Of a DNA stretch of 64,000 nucleotides, positions 48,001 through 62,600 are shown in pieces (the stretch's first letter is position 1; each line of letters begins with the position of its first letter). The translations under genes and the position numbers were made by a program. The notes under the pieces are model-generated. The model worked only from the letters and a program-made list of their open reading frames with translations, was not told the DNA's origin and ran no database searches. This stretch comes from Tubulanus polymorphus. Taxonomy: Eukaryota > Nemertea > Palaeonemertea > Tubulaniformes > Tubulanidae. The stretch is from the NCBI RefSeq assembly GCF_964204645.1, contig NC_134025.1, positions 5,027,001 to 5,091,000 of the forward strand. Reading direction: 5' to 3'.

Positions 48001-51000
48001 TTACGTGTTATTTCATACAATCTTAAGCATGAACTTATCCGATTTGAAAATAATCAAAATCATTCAAAATGAAAGGTCATATTCATAACAGAATTTACAT
48101 TGTCGTGCCTGTGAAAATTGCTGCATTTTCAGCTACCGTATTCATGGCATTGAGTGTTTATTTTTAAAATTCAAATAATCTATTTCAATAATAAACCACC
48201 TCTATCGTCAAAATGTTGGGGTACACGCGTACATTAAGCTAATTTTACCTGCGCGAGTAAATATTCAAGTTTCGTGACTCGACATTCTGGTAAGAATTCC
48301 AGAAGTTTCATCTATTATTCAATATAGAACGATCATTTCAGTCAATTTTCTTAAACAGCGCCATTACAATTTGTAGTCGCTGAAATGCCGAACGTTAATG
48401 ATAGCACGATCGCGTGATTCAGTCGGTTTCATTTCAATCAACCACACACGATCGGATCAATATCACGAAAAAAGACTTGGGTTAAGTTCATAGCTTTTAG
48501 CTTTTTCTTATGCTGAGCACTTTCTTCGTCGACCTGATTTAGCCCTGATTTCTCTCTTCGTTTTAGATTGACAAAAATATGTTCAATTCAATGGTTAGTT
48601 CATGATTAGTTCCATTATTAACTACGAAGGAAATGTGCCATAAATTTCTATAAGAAATCCGCATTTCAGTTTTATCGATCATGTTTCTGGGGAAAAATTT
48701 GATCAATCTTCAACTTTCTTAGAGAATATGATATTTGAATAAATGGTATAGTTTTTGCTCGTAATATCAGCATTTCATATCCACCTTAAAAGTCATAATG
48801 TCCCCAACCAGAAGTCTAATTCTTTGTATGAGAAATTCTGGCAAATAACACGTTTTAAAATGTTTCCATGCATGCGTTGACATTTACTAGGAATCTTTGT
48901 CAATCTTCAAGTCATACCAGTTCAAACAATACAAAATACATAATTCACTTTGAATACGTTAGAACCGTGTTCATGTATTCAGACATGAATCTGGAAATAG
49001 TGGAGACACAGGATCGAGGGCTGTAGTCAAATATCGCTTGAATGATGGATATGCAAGTTCAGATTCTGCGTTCACGTGTACAGCCGACCCCCGGATGTCG
49101 GTAAAACTGTTTGTCAAGCGCTGCAACACGAAAAAAATTACTGAAATAGTGTAATTAATCCGGTCTTAAGCACGTTTTGATCGATCGGCGCGATAACCGT
49201 AACTGCTATAAATGCATCAATTTCATAATTTTTCAAGATGTCACCGAATGAACGCGCAACATCCGCTCAGTCGTAGACAGTGCGAAGATTAATGATACAT
49301 TATATCTACGGCAACGAGTGTCAACGCTCTCTCAGTTTCGAGCAGGGCGATGATGGAATTCTGTTTGAGTACTGGTAGAATATATACCACAGAGACCTGT
49401 ATGTGTGTGAGTGAGTGAGTGCGAGAATGACTATTCCAATAGGTGTGGGAACCTTAGGAATAGTCATTATATATTCCTTGATCTCGTAAGTTGCTCAGTC
49501 CACCTGGGTTTTCATCACCATATCCCATGGGTCTCACTTGACATCACAGGCAGACTGTGGCTAGGGCATCATCGAGCTTGTTATAGTTTCCAGGTTTGAA
49601 ACAAATGGATAACGTACAACGCAGTCTCTCAATGTCGAGTAGATGACGTGACGACGATGGATGTCGTAGCGAAAATATACATGTACAGGAATATGGAATG
49701 CTTTTACCTCATTTTGCACGTCATGGAATTAACTTCACTGACAGATGCAACGCATTTCGGAATCGTTGTCTTGCCATGCGAAAATCCATCAATGTCAGTA
49801 TCCTTTCACCGCACTGCATTTCCGTCGTTCATGATATTTTTATACTGCACACGAGTCTGATAAAATCTACCTCGAGCGGAAACGTGGCTTGTCTCTTGAC
49901 GACACAAGATACGATGTTTTGTAGCTCATACAAAGGATGAATAAAGATAAATTGAGAAATATATAAGAATTCTAGTAGAGTAAATTCTACTTAGAACGCA
50001 AATCAACAGTATCTTAACATATTGTAACATTTTATATTTTTGGGTATATCGCTACTTTAGGCCTGACAGCGTATAAAAGTCAGGAAAGTAAACAGTTGTT
50101 CAGCTTACTGAATCAAACAAACAAAATTCCCCACACATCCTTTACAAATCTTCCGGTGCATTTAAATTTGCCATTTACGTTTAATTTTCACGGATTATTT
50201 CGTTCGAACATCGACCCCGGAGATAATTATTTGCTACATCGAAATATAGCAGATAAGAGGAGAAGAGGGAGAACACCGGCCGTTGTAATTAGTGTTGAAC
50301 GGAATACTCATTACTCTTCAACTGGCGTGACTTACATGATGTACGGTCAATCCACCACAAACATGGCTGCGCGGTGAAGATAAGACGATAATCATTTCTG
50401 GATCGTCTGCGGCGAACAATCGAAACAGCGGCCATCGAAATTTAATAAAACTAAAACGCATCGAACACCTCGGTAATGATGCACAATCTAGGATGTTAAT
50501 AGCGTTTTTATGTGGCAATAAAAAGATTAGCGAAGAAAAAGATTGAGTGCACATTACTTCCATTAGTGGCTATGGAAATATATTGAGCATCCGTTGAGAA
50601 AGAATATAAGGAACTTAAGTAAATAAACAAAGGACATTTTCCCTTCCTACCTGCCCACCTCCTTCTCAAACTTCCAATCTGTCTCCTTCCCTTCCAACCT
50701 CCCTCTGGCGAACACATCACGGATTAGAGTTGGACGAAAAAATATGAAAACCACCTGCCGCGTATTTTATTAACACCACGATCGTCACAAATCATAATGT
50801 TTGATTGCGCCGATACGCTGGATTCAATACCAGGAACTCTCTGTAGAGCTATTTCTTCAAAGCTCTCTTCTAAAGTAAACGACATTATCTATAAATGTAT
50901 TACATTGAATGGTCTTTGAATAAATTACTTGTTGATTTTGAATCCAATTCCAGGTTATATCATCTATGAATTATGTATGATTTCGCATATTACATTACTG

Positions 51001-54000
51001 CCATGCAATTATTTTCAGGGCTTTCATTGGAAATAAGAATCATTAGCGTAGTTACATCTAAATGGCATCTAAAATATCTTATATTAGTCGTATGTTCCGC
51101 AGGTGGTTGGAAGGCTTTAATCATAGACTTTAGAAAACCGCTAGCACTGCGCAGCGTAGGCTGTTAGGGCTTATCCATTAAGCCCAATCACCAGTAATAA
51201 TCTACGTCTTCTGATTTATACAGAATCGTGGTGATATAAAGAATAATGTTTGGGGTATTGTACTAGCCGTCGTAGTAAACTGATCCCACGAAAAATCGAA
51301 TTAATCATCTGAAACCACGGGGGAGAGGTGGCAAGATGTGCCGGGGTTCGATCAATCTTATCAGATTCCACTCGACGTAAACCATTAAAATTCATTGCCG
51401 AGATATATCGGTCCTAATACACTTTGTGATGAATGTCAGACACTATAACGATCTTGCGAATAGAGTACATGTAAATGACGATGGAAACAGAAACGAAACT
51501 TCGCGCCACAGATCTTTTCTATTGCGATTCAGATTTGCGATCATCAACGAACAATCACGATAGGGCATTTGATTTGAAGCAGCCTTATACGCCGGTATTG
51601 ATTCGATTCGCTCCGTGTTAGCTTATCGAAGCGATGGGTAAACATTATATTATCACCATATCAACAATAAGAAAAAATAGATTTGCTTTCATATTTTTGC
51701 AACGCCCGAATGGAAACCATTACCACGCGAACGAAAACCTAGTTTGTCTAGGTTTGCAAAGACGCCTGAAGAATAACGTACAAAAAATATTGCGCATTGA
51801 GTTACTAAAGAATCGCTCCAGGCTAGAAATAATAGGGCCACTTGGTACGCTTCTTTTCGTAGTTTATCAATCGTGGGGTTTTTTTCTCGTGGATAAACCT
51901 GTATTATGGTTACGTTCCAAGAAAGAACCATTCCAAAATGTAGGTTTTACGTACTAGGCAAATACAGACACGTTTCCACCAGATCAAGTATGGATATTTT
52001 GGACAGAAGTAGTGAGATTTTTTAGTAGTACCCTTTAGAATAGTATTTTGATGAAATGGATTCCATACTTTATACCTAGCGCCGTTTGCGACTCCCTTAC
52101 TATCCTAGTTCATCAAGTTAACGTGATAGGATTATAGCAAATGCTACCACAACATTGGTTTAGTTCGTTGCTCGTAATTTACCTCAGAGATTTATCAGAA
52201 TTATCAATCTGAATTAATGTTATCAGAAAAACGCGGCTTCAATCAGAGCAGTAATTTATTATATATTCGGTCGACACATGTTCCCCGTTATTCTGCTAAT
52301 CTAGCCGACATTGCCCTAGCGGTTTGGTCTATGGCTGCAGAACACACTGCCAACACTCGGCGGATCTTTATATGCACGGAACTGCGAATATTAGCCATAA
52401 AACTAAGTTTTCAAGATCCATAAAAGAATTATACATCCCGGAGTGCGTTTGCGAAAGCTATAAAAAGTAAATATAAATTAATGCACATTTGTTGTATCAG
52501 AAATAATTGCCTAAAAGGCAGTTGCGTATAGTTAAATTCCGCGCGTCGCCAGCGATATGAAGAATGGTTCATTAGTGAAAATGAAATTTCTTCACTTTTA
52601 GGAGCATTCGTCCTATGACGTTCCATGTTATAATGGTAGTTTTTTAGCGTAAGACGCCGAGCTGATCTCTTTCCTAGACACAGTTAACGAACCGATGGAA
52701 ATTCACCCACACCCACCCACTGGCACTCGCTAAGGATAGAAAACGAATGTTTTCGTAATGCAACTTGATTCTTGTAGTATGTTCCTAGTCGTGTTAACAT
52801 AAACACAAAAACTGCACTACTCCATTCATCGCAAAAGCAATCTCACAAACCCCAACTATCTCAAGTACGTTTGCTTCATTCATCTCTTCCTTAACTTGTT
52901 CTTCGATTACACACGTCCAGTGTCATATTTACACGTAAGAAACCCCAAACATTAAATGATGATAAGTGAATATTAGAAAATATCGGTTTCGATTTTCAAC
53001 AGATTTGAAGAGTAATAGGAACTAATTTTGACTAAACTGGTATACTTTTGGTGTGGTTATTTAGGTAAACACATAAATGGTTCAAGTACAAATGTAGATT
53101 GAATAGGAACGCTTATACACATATACTGTCTCATCAATTCAAACAAATATTGTACATATTTTACATAATATTTTACTAATTTGAATTAATGTTCATCCAG
53201 CCATTTTGTCAATAACTTGCCCTTGCGGTGTCACGACGAATTTAAGCATACATTATTGAAGCCACTCTGACTTCACACGCACCCATTGGGAGAGCTAATG
53301 TGTTGAATTAATGACATGCCTTTATTAGCGATGACCACCATTTTCCCTTGATGTTCCTGTACGCTCGTGTAGTCTGTTGACTAATACTTATCAACGTGTT
53401 GAAGAGTTGTCCAGGGACTCATTCGACAAGACACTAACGAAACATTTTACTGCCCTCGAATATCGAGTGTTACCACTTAATCCACGGTATTCCAACATTC
53501 ATCAATCATTTTATTCATATATTTGACCAATTTGAAACTAACACAGTTGGACAAGATATGGTAATGATTGCTAAACTATCTGATTTGAAATGTGCATGAA
53601 TACGTAGGAAATGATTATTTTGAATTTTGTAACGTATATTTAATAGGGATTTAGATGCGTGAGGAAAGACTAGGCTACCCCCATTGAAACAGTTGCAACG
53701 TTGATTCAAATACAGAATTCTAGTTCAATTTTTCGGCACTTTCCGATGCTAGATTCTTATTCAAGTTTGTATACGCATAGTTTCCCAGTCAAATCAGTTA
53801 TCTTATTCTGCGTAACGATGTTTTCATTGTATGGCTATCTCTGTGCTACAAACCTACACAAGCATCTGCGTATCTTTCTTCAATACGAAGATCCAAAAAA
53901 TGCGACTTAAAGATCAACGGGATTGCAACCGATCGTTATCTCATGCACCGCCACTTCATACGAGGTATCACAGTAATTCTAGCGCATGAAATCGTGTATA

Positions 54001-57000
54001 TGTGGAACGAATGTTAAATAATGTAATATTCTACACAATGCCTATATTAGCGTATATTCTATACAATAACCTAGATTAGCTCTCAAAGCTCAAATTTACC
54101 CTGATTAGGTTTAATATGTTTACATCTAAGTTAATTTCTTTGCAAATGACCCGGCTACATTGATACATGAGCACTTAAAGAGAGCTCCGATATAGCTCAG
54201 CAGACGTATTATAATGTTTTCAGCATAGAAAAGAAAAGCACAATTTCGCACTCATCTCAAGTCAATCTTATGATTATCATTGTGCATTTTACAGCTAAAA
54301 TCCATTTCAAAAATGAAAGTCAAACATGATTCCATTCTCGCACTATTTGCATATATAAATCTTCCATCTATATGTAACTCAATCTGTGCTTTCCGTAAGT
54401 TTATTTGACTATTATTCGCTTGAGATTCGTACTTCGAAATTCCGATGTATTTTCATAAGAGGGTACGTCAATGTTATGGTTGAAGATATATAAAGCGATA
54501 TGGTCTGCTGGGATGTTTGCCTGGCTTCTTATCGACGGTGGAATTGCGATGGACGAATATTGATAGAATCGTCGAAGCTACAGGAGGGTACCACGCTGCG
54601 CTACTCCACGCAATTGAACTTACGCTCGTGGTTCAGATGGGTACAGTGTTATCAAGGAATAATTGAAATAAGAAATAACCTCATACGAAATGGATAATTA
54701 ACGAATTTATCACCAACACAGTTACTAGTAACTTTGTATTCCGATCAGAGTGAAACCTGACGTTTCTACGGATAATCTGCTTTAATCAAAGTACATTTTA
54801 TTTCTAACAATCCTTCGACTGATAATTCCAATTACGTCTTACATTTCTAACTATGTCGTTTGTCAATAATACCTAAGTTTACCTACTCAGATTCAGATCC
54901 CCCAATGATCGTCTTGTTGCCCTTTATGGTTCGAGAATCGTCCAAAGGCAATGTGGTGCCCGAGTGACGTGAAATTTCAATTCCGAATGATACATAACCA
55001 ACCTAATTAAAAAAAAGCAACCCGGAGTATAATTGCGAATACAAATATTAGTCGTGTAGTACACAATGACGTTTAGTTAATGCAAATGTCATTATTCCTT
55101 GTTGATTTCCCCCCAACAGATCAACAGATATTCTTTTGCATTATTCTCTCTACTGTCAAGTGGTTTTCCGATGAAACTTCGGCGAATAGAAGAGGGCTTA
55201 GTATTTTTGTGAAACTGGCAATATCTAAAAGACTATGAATTGTAGAAAGGTGACTCATTGCTGGTAATTCAACATCCACATTCACAAACATGACGAGTGG
55301 AATCTGCTGAAAATGCAGACCTCATTGTCTCTAAATGAACAAATCCCTCGAAGGGATCGGTAATGAATAGATAACGAGGATATTATTACCATTTTTAGAT
55401 TCGGATCAATTGAATTAAGTTGAAGCCGCTAGAAACTTCTCCCATTCGGTTGATTTAAACGGACTTTTAACCGATAGCATTGTTTTACTAAATTTTTTTT
55501 CGGGGAGTCGCGGTATCTCATTAATCAGAAATTCTTTTTTCCATCACAAAATGTGTATGAATATCACCGTGTATATGGACAGAATCCCAGTAATCGCGTC
55601 AAACACGGTGTATGGGATCACGATTCAGTCAGACTTGAGTTGCGTGAGCAAGAAAAATTACTTTCGAAAATAAGTCACTATTTAGATTGATGGTGATTTT
55701 GGCTGCCAGAAATACACGAAGCGACAGTCATAATTAATGCTACGGCAGTCAGCTATCACTGACACTTTGATACACAGGGTGAAACTGTCACCGAATATGT
55801 GACTCGAAGGTCAATACCAAAGAAATTATCATGCGGTGCGCATCTGCTATCCTCCCAGGACCCTGTCAGCATTCATACATTTCATCGTCTATTCGAGAAC
55901 TTTTTGAACACGTTTTTCGCTAGTCGAATGTTCCGGGAAAAATTGTTGATTATCCGTTAAGAAAAAACTGTTATCCTACTTCGAACAAGAATTATATCGT
56001 TTGGCATTGTCGCGCAATTCATTCTATTGCGGCAATTAAAATGATTAATTAAAAGGCTATAAATTTTGTGCGCCAGTGCCAGTGGAGCTGCGAGCACTGC
56101 TTGTTCGCCAGCACTATAGAATGAATAGCAACTGATACCATTTGGCCAAAACACTATCAATTATTGCAGTAAATGGGTAATAATGAACAAACTCTAGGGA
56201 TAAATGATGACAAATATGTTTGAAATAAGACAACCGCAAGCTGCTTGTGTGGATTGATCATAATATGAGCAATATAGGATTTTGCAGTATAGGAAGACTG
56301 CAAGCCATATATTTCATTTCAGACATATTTTTCAGCGGGGATTTCGTGAGTGTTCATAAAAGCCCTCTTATATATTTATATCTTCAGTGATCCTTTAAAT
56401 AAGTTGCGATTCTGTAAATATCTTGGCCTTTAATAGATTATCGAAGACGCATCAAGAATCGAAAAATATGTGTTACCACTGAAAATTCGGTCACGGATTT
56501 GTCGATGCACGGGTTGTAAGCGATTAAAAGTACTTTTAGTAAAATATATGCGCAGAAACGGGCGACCATGACTACGTAATCTATTCTATCCAGATTCTTG
56601 GTCGTGTTTAAAAACTAGTTATTTGGATATTATTGATATTGTCAACGGTAATGAACCTGAGATAAACACGGTCCCTTATTCCAGTAGAGTTGTCGCAGCC
56701 AATCTAATCCACGCTACCGATACCTAACGCAGGACTCAATTTTGCTAGTGACTTTCTGTGCTTATTAGTAAGTTGATGGATGTGTGGCAGTAGAAAGCGA
56801 TATATTTCCGGCAATAACGCCGAGTAAGTGGTACTGGCTGAATGAACTAGACCTACTTCTCATTTCCAGCTGCCATTTCGAGCCAGGCTATATGGTCAAT
56901 CATCAACGAATGAAAGATGCCATCAGATGTCGCAGATCGTTCATTCTATCTGAAAGATGTGAACGGACCGCGCGCACACAATACGTCGCTAGCGAAATAT

Positions 57001-59349
57001 CTATATTTCCAGCACTTCAAAGTACAATATCGAATGAGCCATTATCTATAAAACAATCGTTACAGCCATACTTCAAAGTCCGTACGCGTTTTGATATTGT
57101 GACACCTTAGCATCAGTATTTCAATATATTTATGAATATTTGATCCTAGTAGTGTCGATATGAACCGCGAATGATGAATAATTCAACATGGAACGTTTTC
57201 CCACTTCATCTTCTCCAACTCTTCTTTTTCTTTTTCATTTATCCATAATATTCATTATCAATTGACCTCTAAATGGTCGCTTCGAAAGTATAGAAGAGTA
57301 CATGTTAATAGGCGTTTCAAGTACGAAGGGTCTTATCGCCAAATACAATATATTTTCTAATAATGGATTAATAAAACACGTAAGACATAGACTCCAATAC
57401 ATTTATTGTATAAGTTTTTCATATAAAAATGTAATTTTAGAATTTTCCCAGCTTCCTTGGCATTCTTGAAATGCGTATCGATTTGAAATTTCGTCATTAT
57501 TGTAGGCATATTTACATAGCAATTTACGTTTCATGAATCTTACGCGCTTCACGAATCTTCTCAAGCGTATGTTTGATTATCAAGTATTCATAATACCTAA
57601 GCAAATTTCCGATGAGATCTACACAAAACAGCCAATAGAAAGTACCTCCCAATGTCGTGCAGTCATCTGTTTCACTCAATACGTGGCTCACTAATAATTA
57701 ATTCGATGATTTTGGCGAATCGCTTCTTCTTCGAATGACAAAAGGTCATACCGGAGTAACCAGAGTGAACACGCGTAGGCCACATTAATTAATCAATGCT
57801 TTACATCTTAAATCTGATGAACATACTGCGGGTGTGCGGCTAAACAGACCTCTGGTCACATCATCACAAAAGATTCAAATTGATATCCCCTGATGCGTGT
57901 ATATAACAGTTTCAACAAAACGTAAATAATGTATATTGAATTGTAGTAATATGAAGACCTGCTTTACTATTGTAAAGTGAGAAAGTGTTTTGAAAATTCT
58001 CTAATCATTCGTTGGCTTGATATAACCATCTATTCGAAATTTGTTTTAGAGTCCATGATACAATGTACGACTTATAAATCATCTAAGCCGTTCCATAGAT
58101 ATAAGTTAATCAAACGCCCGCAGAGGTTGAAGTCATTTATATTGATTTTTTAAAATGAGTAATGTAAATCATATCGAAAACCGAGTGTTCAAGAATATTA
58201 TATTATATATATATTTAGAATATATAGTTAGAATATCAAGAATTTTTTCAAATACCAATCGTGTCAATCGTTGTGGTAGTCAACGCGTGGGATATGCACC
58301 AGAGAAGACCTTAAGAACAAGCTACAAAGAAGCATTCGGACTTATACACGTGGAAAATCGGAAAGAAACTTAAACAACGGACAATGTGATCTTAGTTCTT
58401 TGTAAATTCTATGTATGAAATCAGGCAGTTAACAAAAACCAAACCCCTCAGTCGCTAGAAGGTTCAGAAACCGGAACTGAAATTTACATTTATTTTCTTC
58501 GAATCAAACCAGAAATTCTGGACCTTTTATATTTCTTACTCCACATTCAAAATTTAAGTCCCCTGTATGTTTCCCGGCAGGTGAGTCGGGTTTGTAAGGG
58601 GACACATTAGATAAATAAGAGATTGACAATATGAGAGTAAGTACTATGAGATCACGTTAATGAATTATAAGCTATTAAGTCAGCCAATTATACATTTGCT
58701 ATTTACTAAATTGAAACTAGTTCCTTGAAGTTTCATCACTTTTTCAAGTGTCAATTCATTTAATATACCGTTCACGAAAGTTTCCGAAAGTGAGCAGATT
58801 AATGTAAAATCTGTCTGCTGTCGGTGACCAAAAATCGATTCTATTGGAAGAAAGAAAAACGACGATTAATCTTTTCATTGTTCATTAACTGCGCATATAT
58901 ATCTGAATAACCTGTGCGGCACCAACAGATGGGTACGTATGTTGACAATCGAAAACGAAAGCTGTGAGCGAAGCAGCCATTTATTTACGTGTCAAGATTT
59001 GATAAATACGTTATACAATATGTTAGTGAACAACGAAATAGGCGTTTTTTTATAAAACAACCAAATTCATTTTTGAATAGATATTGCACTAGTTGTTTTA
59101 TAGCATTGTTGCAAGTTTTTTTTGCCAACAAAAGAAAATAATTTGATTGACCACGTGCCAAATTGCGTTCGTGTTGATCAGAAATTTGTCCGTGGAATGA
59201 AATGAATTGTCAAACATTTAATGAGGATTTGATTAGAACTTGGAATGAAAATTCATGCTTCGAAAATATGAAAAGTAATTTTAGCACTTCGTCGCGAAAT
59301 GTATATTGTTGAAATAAACTAGGCATGTAATTTATCAAAGTACGCTTAC
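45044..59349 (-). other. KCNK intron segment between first exons 1a and 1b
   Basis: 14.3 kb with no recognisable exon. I looked for a second copy of the shared exon (TM2 to C-terminus) here and found none. There is a 43-nt hairpin at 49426-49468 and a pyrimidine-rich stretch at about 50640-50705. The promoter for exon 1a should lie just right of 45043. Confidence 0.65.
49426..49468. repeat. Short hairpin, 12-bp perfect outer stem
   Basis: AATGACTATTCC at 49426-49437 pairs exactly with 49457-49468, and an inner AGGT/ACCT pair extends the stem. It is too short for a usual microRNA precursor. Confidence 0.7.
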
Positions 59350-59680
59350 CTATTGTCGAAACAACGGTTCCCACAAAATAGAAAGAGCCCGAAAAGTCCC
59401 AGCGCATTCGTTTATGCTCCAAAAATCCAGCAGTAGTCGCTTCTGAATGTAATTCCAACAGTTCAAATAACTCCGTTTGATTTATATCCTGGTAACGCTT
59501 AATGAAGCTATTCAGAGACTGCAGGTAATTTTTCCGTTCTAGGATCTCATTGTCCCGTTCCAAGAACACAAATAACGTCGCCCCAAACAGCATGTAGATG
59601 ATAAGCACAACCGCCAGAAGAAAAAAACGGGCATTGTCTTCCCTCAAGTTCAAACGAGCGCAACAGCCGACGTGGTTCAT
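59350..59680 (-). CDS. KCNK12/13-type channel: alternative first exon 1b
   Basis: ATG at 59680-59678; 110 codons plus the first G of the split glycine codon, donor GTAAGC. Joined to the shared exon at 32805 it gives a 401-aa channel. It has the same layout as exon 1a: E-D-N-A-R-F, TM1 (L-L-A-V-V-L-I-I-Y-M-L-F-G-A), F-L-E-R, a cap with sequon N-Q-T, and the identical pore helix D-F-S-G-S-F-Y-F-V-G-T-V-V-S-T-I-G. The cap differs strongly from 1a. The frame, donor and conserved residues are intact. Either it is an alternative first exon of the same gene, or the remnant of a tandem copy whose second exon is gone. I favour the former. Confidence 0.85.
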
Positions 59681-62600
59681 TCTTATCGGACGAAGTTCTT
59701 GTTAAAATCCGACAAATGCGACGTCATAACGAGTGAAGAAAATTAACCTGACGCATTCAGTCACTCGATGGAATTCAAACTTGCATAGATTTTCTAGTGA
59801 GGCGAACTAGGCAAGTAATACATACCACTCGACACCAGTCCAGTCAGAGAGAGAGAGAGAGAGAGAGAGAAAGTCATCATAATTGTTGACGATGTGTCTG
59901 ATGAAGTTACGATCCTCGAGCACCGTCCGATCAGTGACAACGGTGAATTAAAACAGCCATGTCCGTGAGAGTTGACGACAACGTGCGAGCATTGTTTCTA
60001 TAGAAACTACACATTAATATCTAGCGAGAAAACCATTGGACTGTTTGGGAAAATCGAGAGCCAATTTTGACATGTTTTTGCTCCATATCATATTCGACTA
60101 GATGGTGGCCCGCATGTGAACCTGGTGTTAGTGCGATTAATATGTGAATAATATTAATAATAATATTATCGATAATGTCGATCGGTAGGCAGATGCAAGT
60201 CGTATATCTATAAAATGAAGTGGCAGATGTTTTTTCCTGGGAATACGATACAATATGATCTACGTAGCCATCATTTGATTATAGTCGTGAGCGGTATTTG
60301 AAAAAAAAAATTGCCTACAATGATTAAGAGGTGAACGGATGCCACTTACGTATTGTTAATATGTTTTTTTTCCAGTGAAAATCCTGCACATAAAACATCT
60401 ACACCAAATTATACTGAATATATACATTTTTTGATTGACGCTTCGATTGCGAGCTTCGTCATATTCTTATCCAACTTGTTTGAATATATCTTTCATCGAA
60501 AGACCATTATTGTTATGATTATCTTCCGATGGATTGTAGATCATAATCAACGCATTTATCATCTTGGCCTCCAGAGTTCTCTCGCAAACAGCGCGTTTCC
60601 GGTTTAGTTAATTAATGGCAGCGCATTTTTCAAGTAAGCGATTGGAAGCTATGATCGGCTCCTAGCAAACACCATAGACGTCGCTGACAAGAAATGTAAA
60701 TAAAGTTCTGATTTTTACGGTACACTCTCAATATCTCGTCATCAATTATTTACATCAGTCACACCGATTTCTCATAACTACTGTTGTATGGAGGGTAACG
60801 TTAGAATTTATAAATCAGTAGAATCATGACGGTTTACATTTGAAGCAACGATATTTGTATAGAGCTGATTAATTTCTTCAGTAAGATATGCCAATATATT
60901 TTCTATGGTCGCATTATTCACAATCTCAAAGTACCACAGTTCTATGTTATTTATTGTTCATTTCCATATGTTGATTAATATTGAGTGAAATCATAACGTA
61001 GATATTTCGAACTGGATCTTTGACTGTATCTCGTAACAATGATATGTCGAAGCTTTCTTATGCTACTGTTCTTTCACCAAATTTCGAGCGTAGAAAAACT
61101 GATTATCACATACGTATGAAAGTAGATTACAAAAACAGATTTAGATTATATCAATAGTTAGTACTAAGAGTGTCCAAAACGTTACGTGAATTTCATGCCC
61201 CTTTTTCGAATCCTGCATTAATAAAAATATCTTACGAACTACTTTCAAAGTTAGTCGTAGATATCGTAGAGCACGGCGGTGCAGATTACAAAAACAGTTG
61301 CTCCAAAAGCGATCACAAAATTTCAGTTATCAACTAGTCACCAATTTTTTCACCATCAAGTAACACTCGAAATGTAGGTTAAGTTACAATGGAAGAAACG
61401 ATCGATTTTTCAATCAATGATTTGCTGCATAGTACCACATACAGCCTCAACAAAATGATCGTGCTTTTTCGCAAAATCTGTATGGCACATCATCAATAAA
61501 TTACCAAGGTTCGCATTGATAGATCTCAGCCCAATTATGCGATAGTTAGAAAAAAGTGTGGTCGCTTTCCCTAGGCTGGAATATGCTAGAATCCTGGCAT
61601 TCCGTCAACCATCACGCGATTACGTACGTGACGTCTAGTGAACGGTACGCTCTAGACCTTATTAGGAAACAAATCATCATTGACGTCTTGGTTTATCTCG
61701 GTCGTCGATAAGACCGCACGGCGCTTCAAAAATAATTCTGACTACTTTCGGTTCTTCAAACGCTTTTTATCAATGGAAAAGGTTGTGATCTACATTTCGT
61801 ATTGTGTCCGAGTTGTTATAAGTACATACTGTGAGGACACAGTTCGGGAATTCTGATTACAATCAGTCAAGGCACGGAAAATGGATTTTTTATCGATATG
61901 TATATGAATGAAATTTCCACTTTTGGGAATATGGAACCGAGCATTATATAGCTGTAAGCCAGATTTGCCTTCTCCCACCAGATACAAATTCATCCGTAAT
62001 GTTTGGCTTCGCAATTCGCCGCCCGCACCAATTTCATCGTTTAGCCAGAGTCGATATCAAGCAAATAATGAAGGGAAAAAATATATATGATTTACCACCA
62101 AGAAGCCACATTAAATTCATCGCTAGCGCGCTGTCTTATTTCTAGGGTTTCACGTGGGACGCGGTATAATCTATTTCGTTCCCGCATATTTGGCGCCATG
62201 ATAGATGAAAATAACCTTAAACACGAACGTCGTCAACGTAGCTGTAAATGCGTAGTACGGATTTTTTTTTAATAGATAATTCTGATCAAGTCTTGTCGGT
62301 TTTTCAATGCGGTATGTATGATATAGTTATTTTTCCACTAACTTGTAAAATAGATTCAACACAGTTCAACCGTTGTTTGCGAATCCACCGTTTGGGCCTC
62401 ATAATCACAATCACTTAATAACCAAAAATATACTTGATTTCATTAAGTTATTATCTCTTTTAGATCATTATCACGTTGATCATGAAGAAAGTAAAGGTAA
62501 TACAGATTTTTCTACATAAAAAAAAAAATAAAACGTTTATGGCAGATAAAAGCTGCATATTGAGCTGGAATATATGATTTATGTTTGACTAGTACGGCTT

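Noticed and set aside
49426-49468. Hairpin considered as a microRNA precursor
   Set aside because: The fold is about 43 nt, shorter than normal precursors, and flanks do not extend the stem.
51634-51957. Plus-strand open frame of 107 codons with Lys/Arg-rich middle
   Set aside because: No conserved motif; an antisense frame of similar size overlaps it, as expected for chance frames.
56784-57110. Plus-strand open frame of 108 codons
   Set aside because: Mixed composition with no recognisable family and no supporting splice or poly(A) context.
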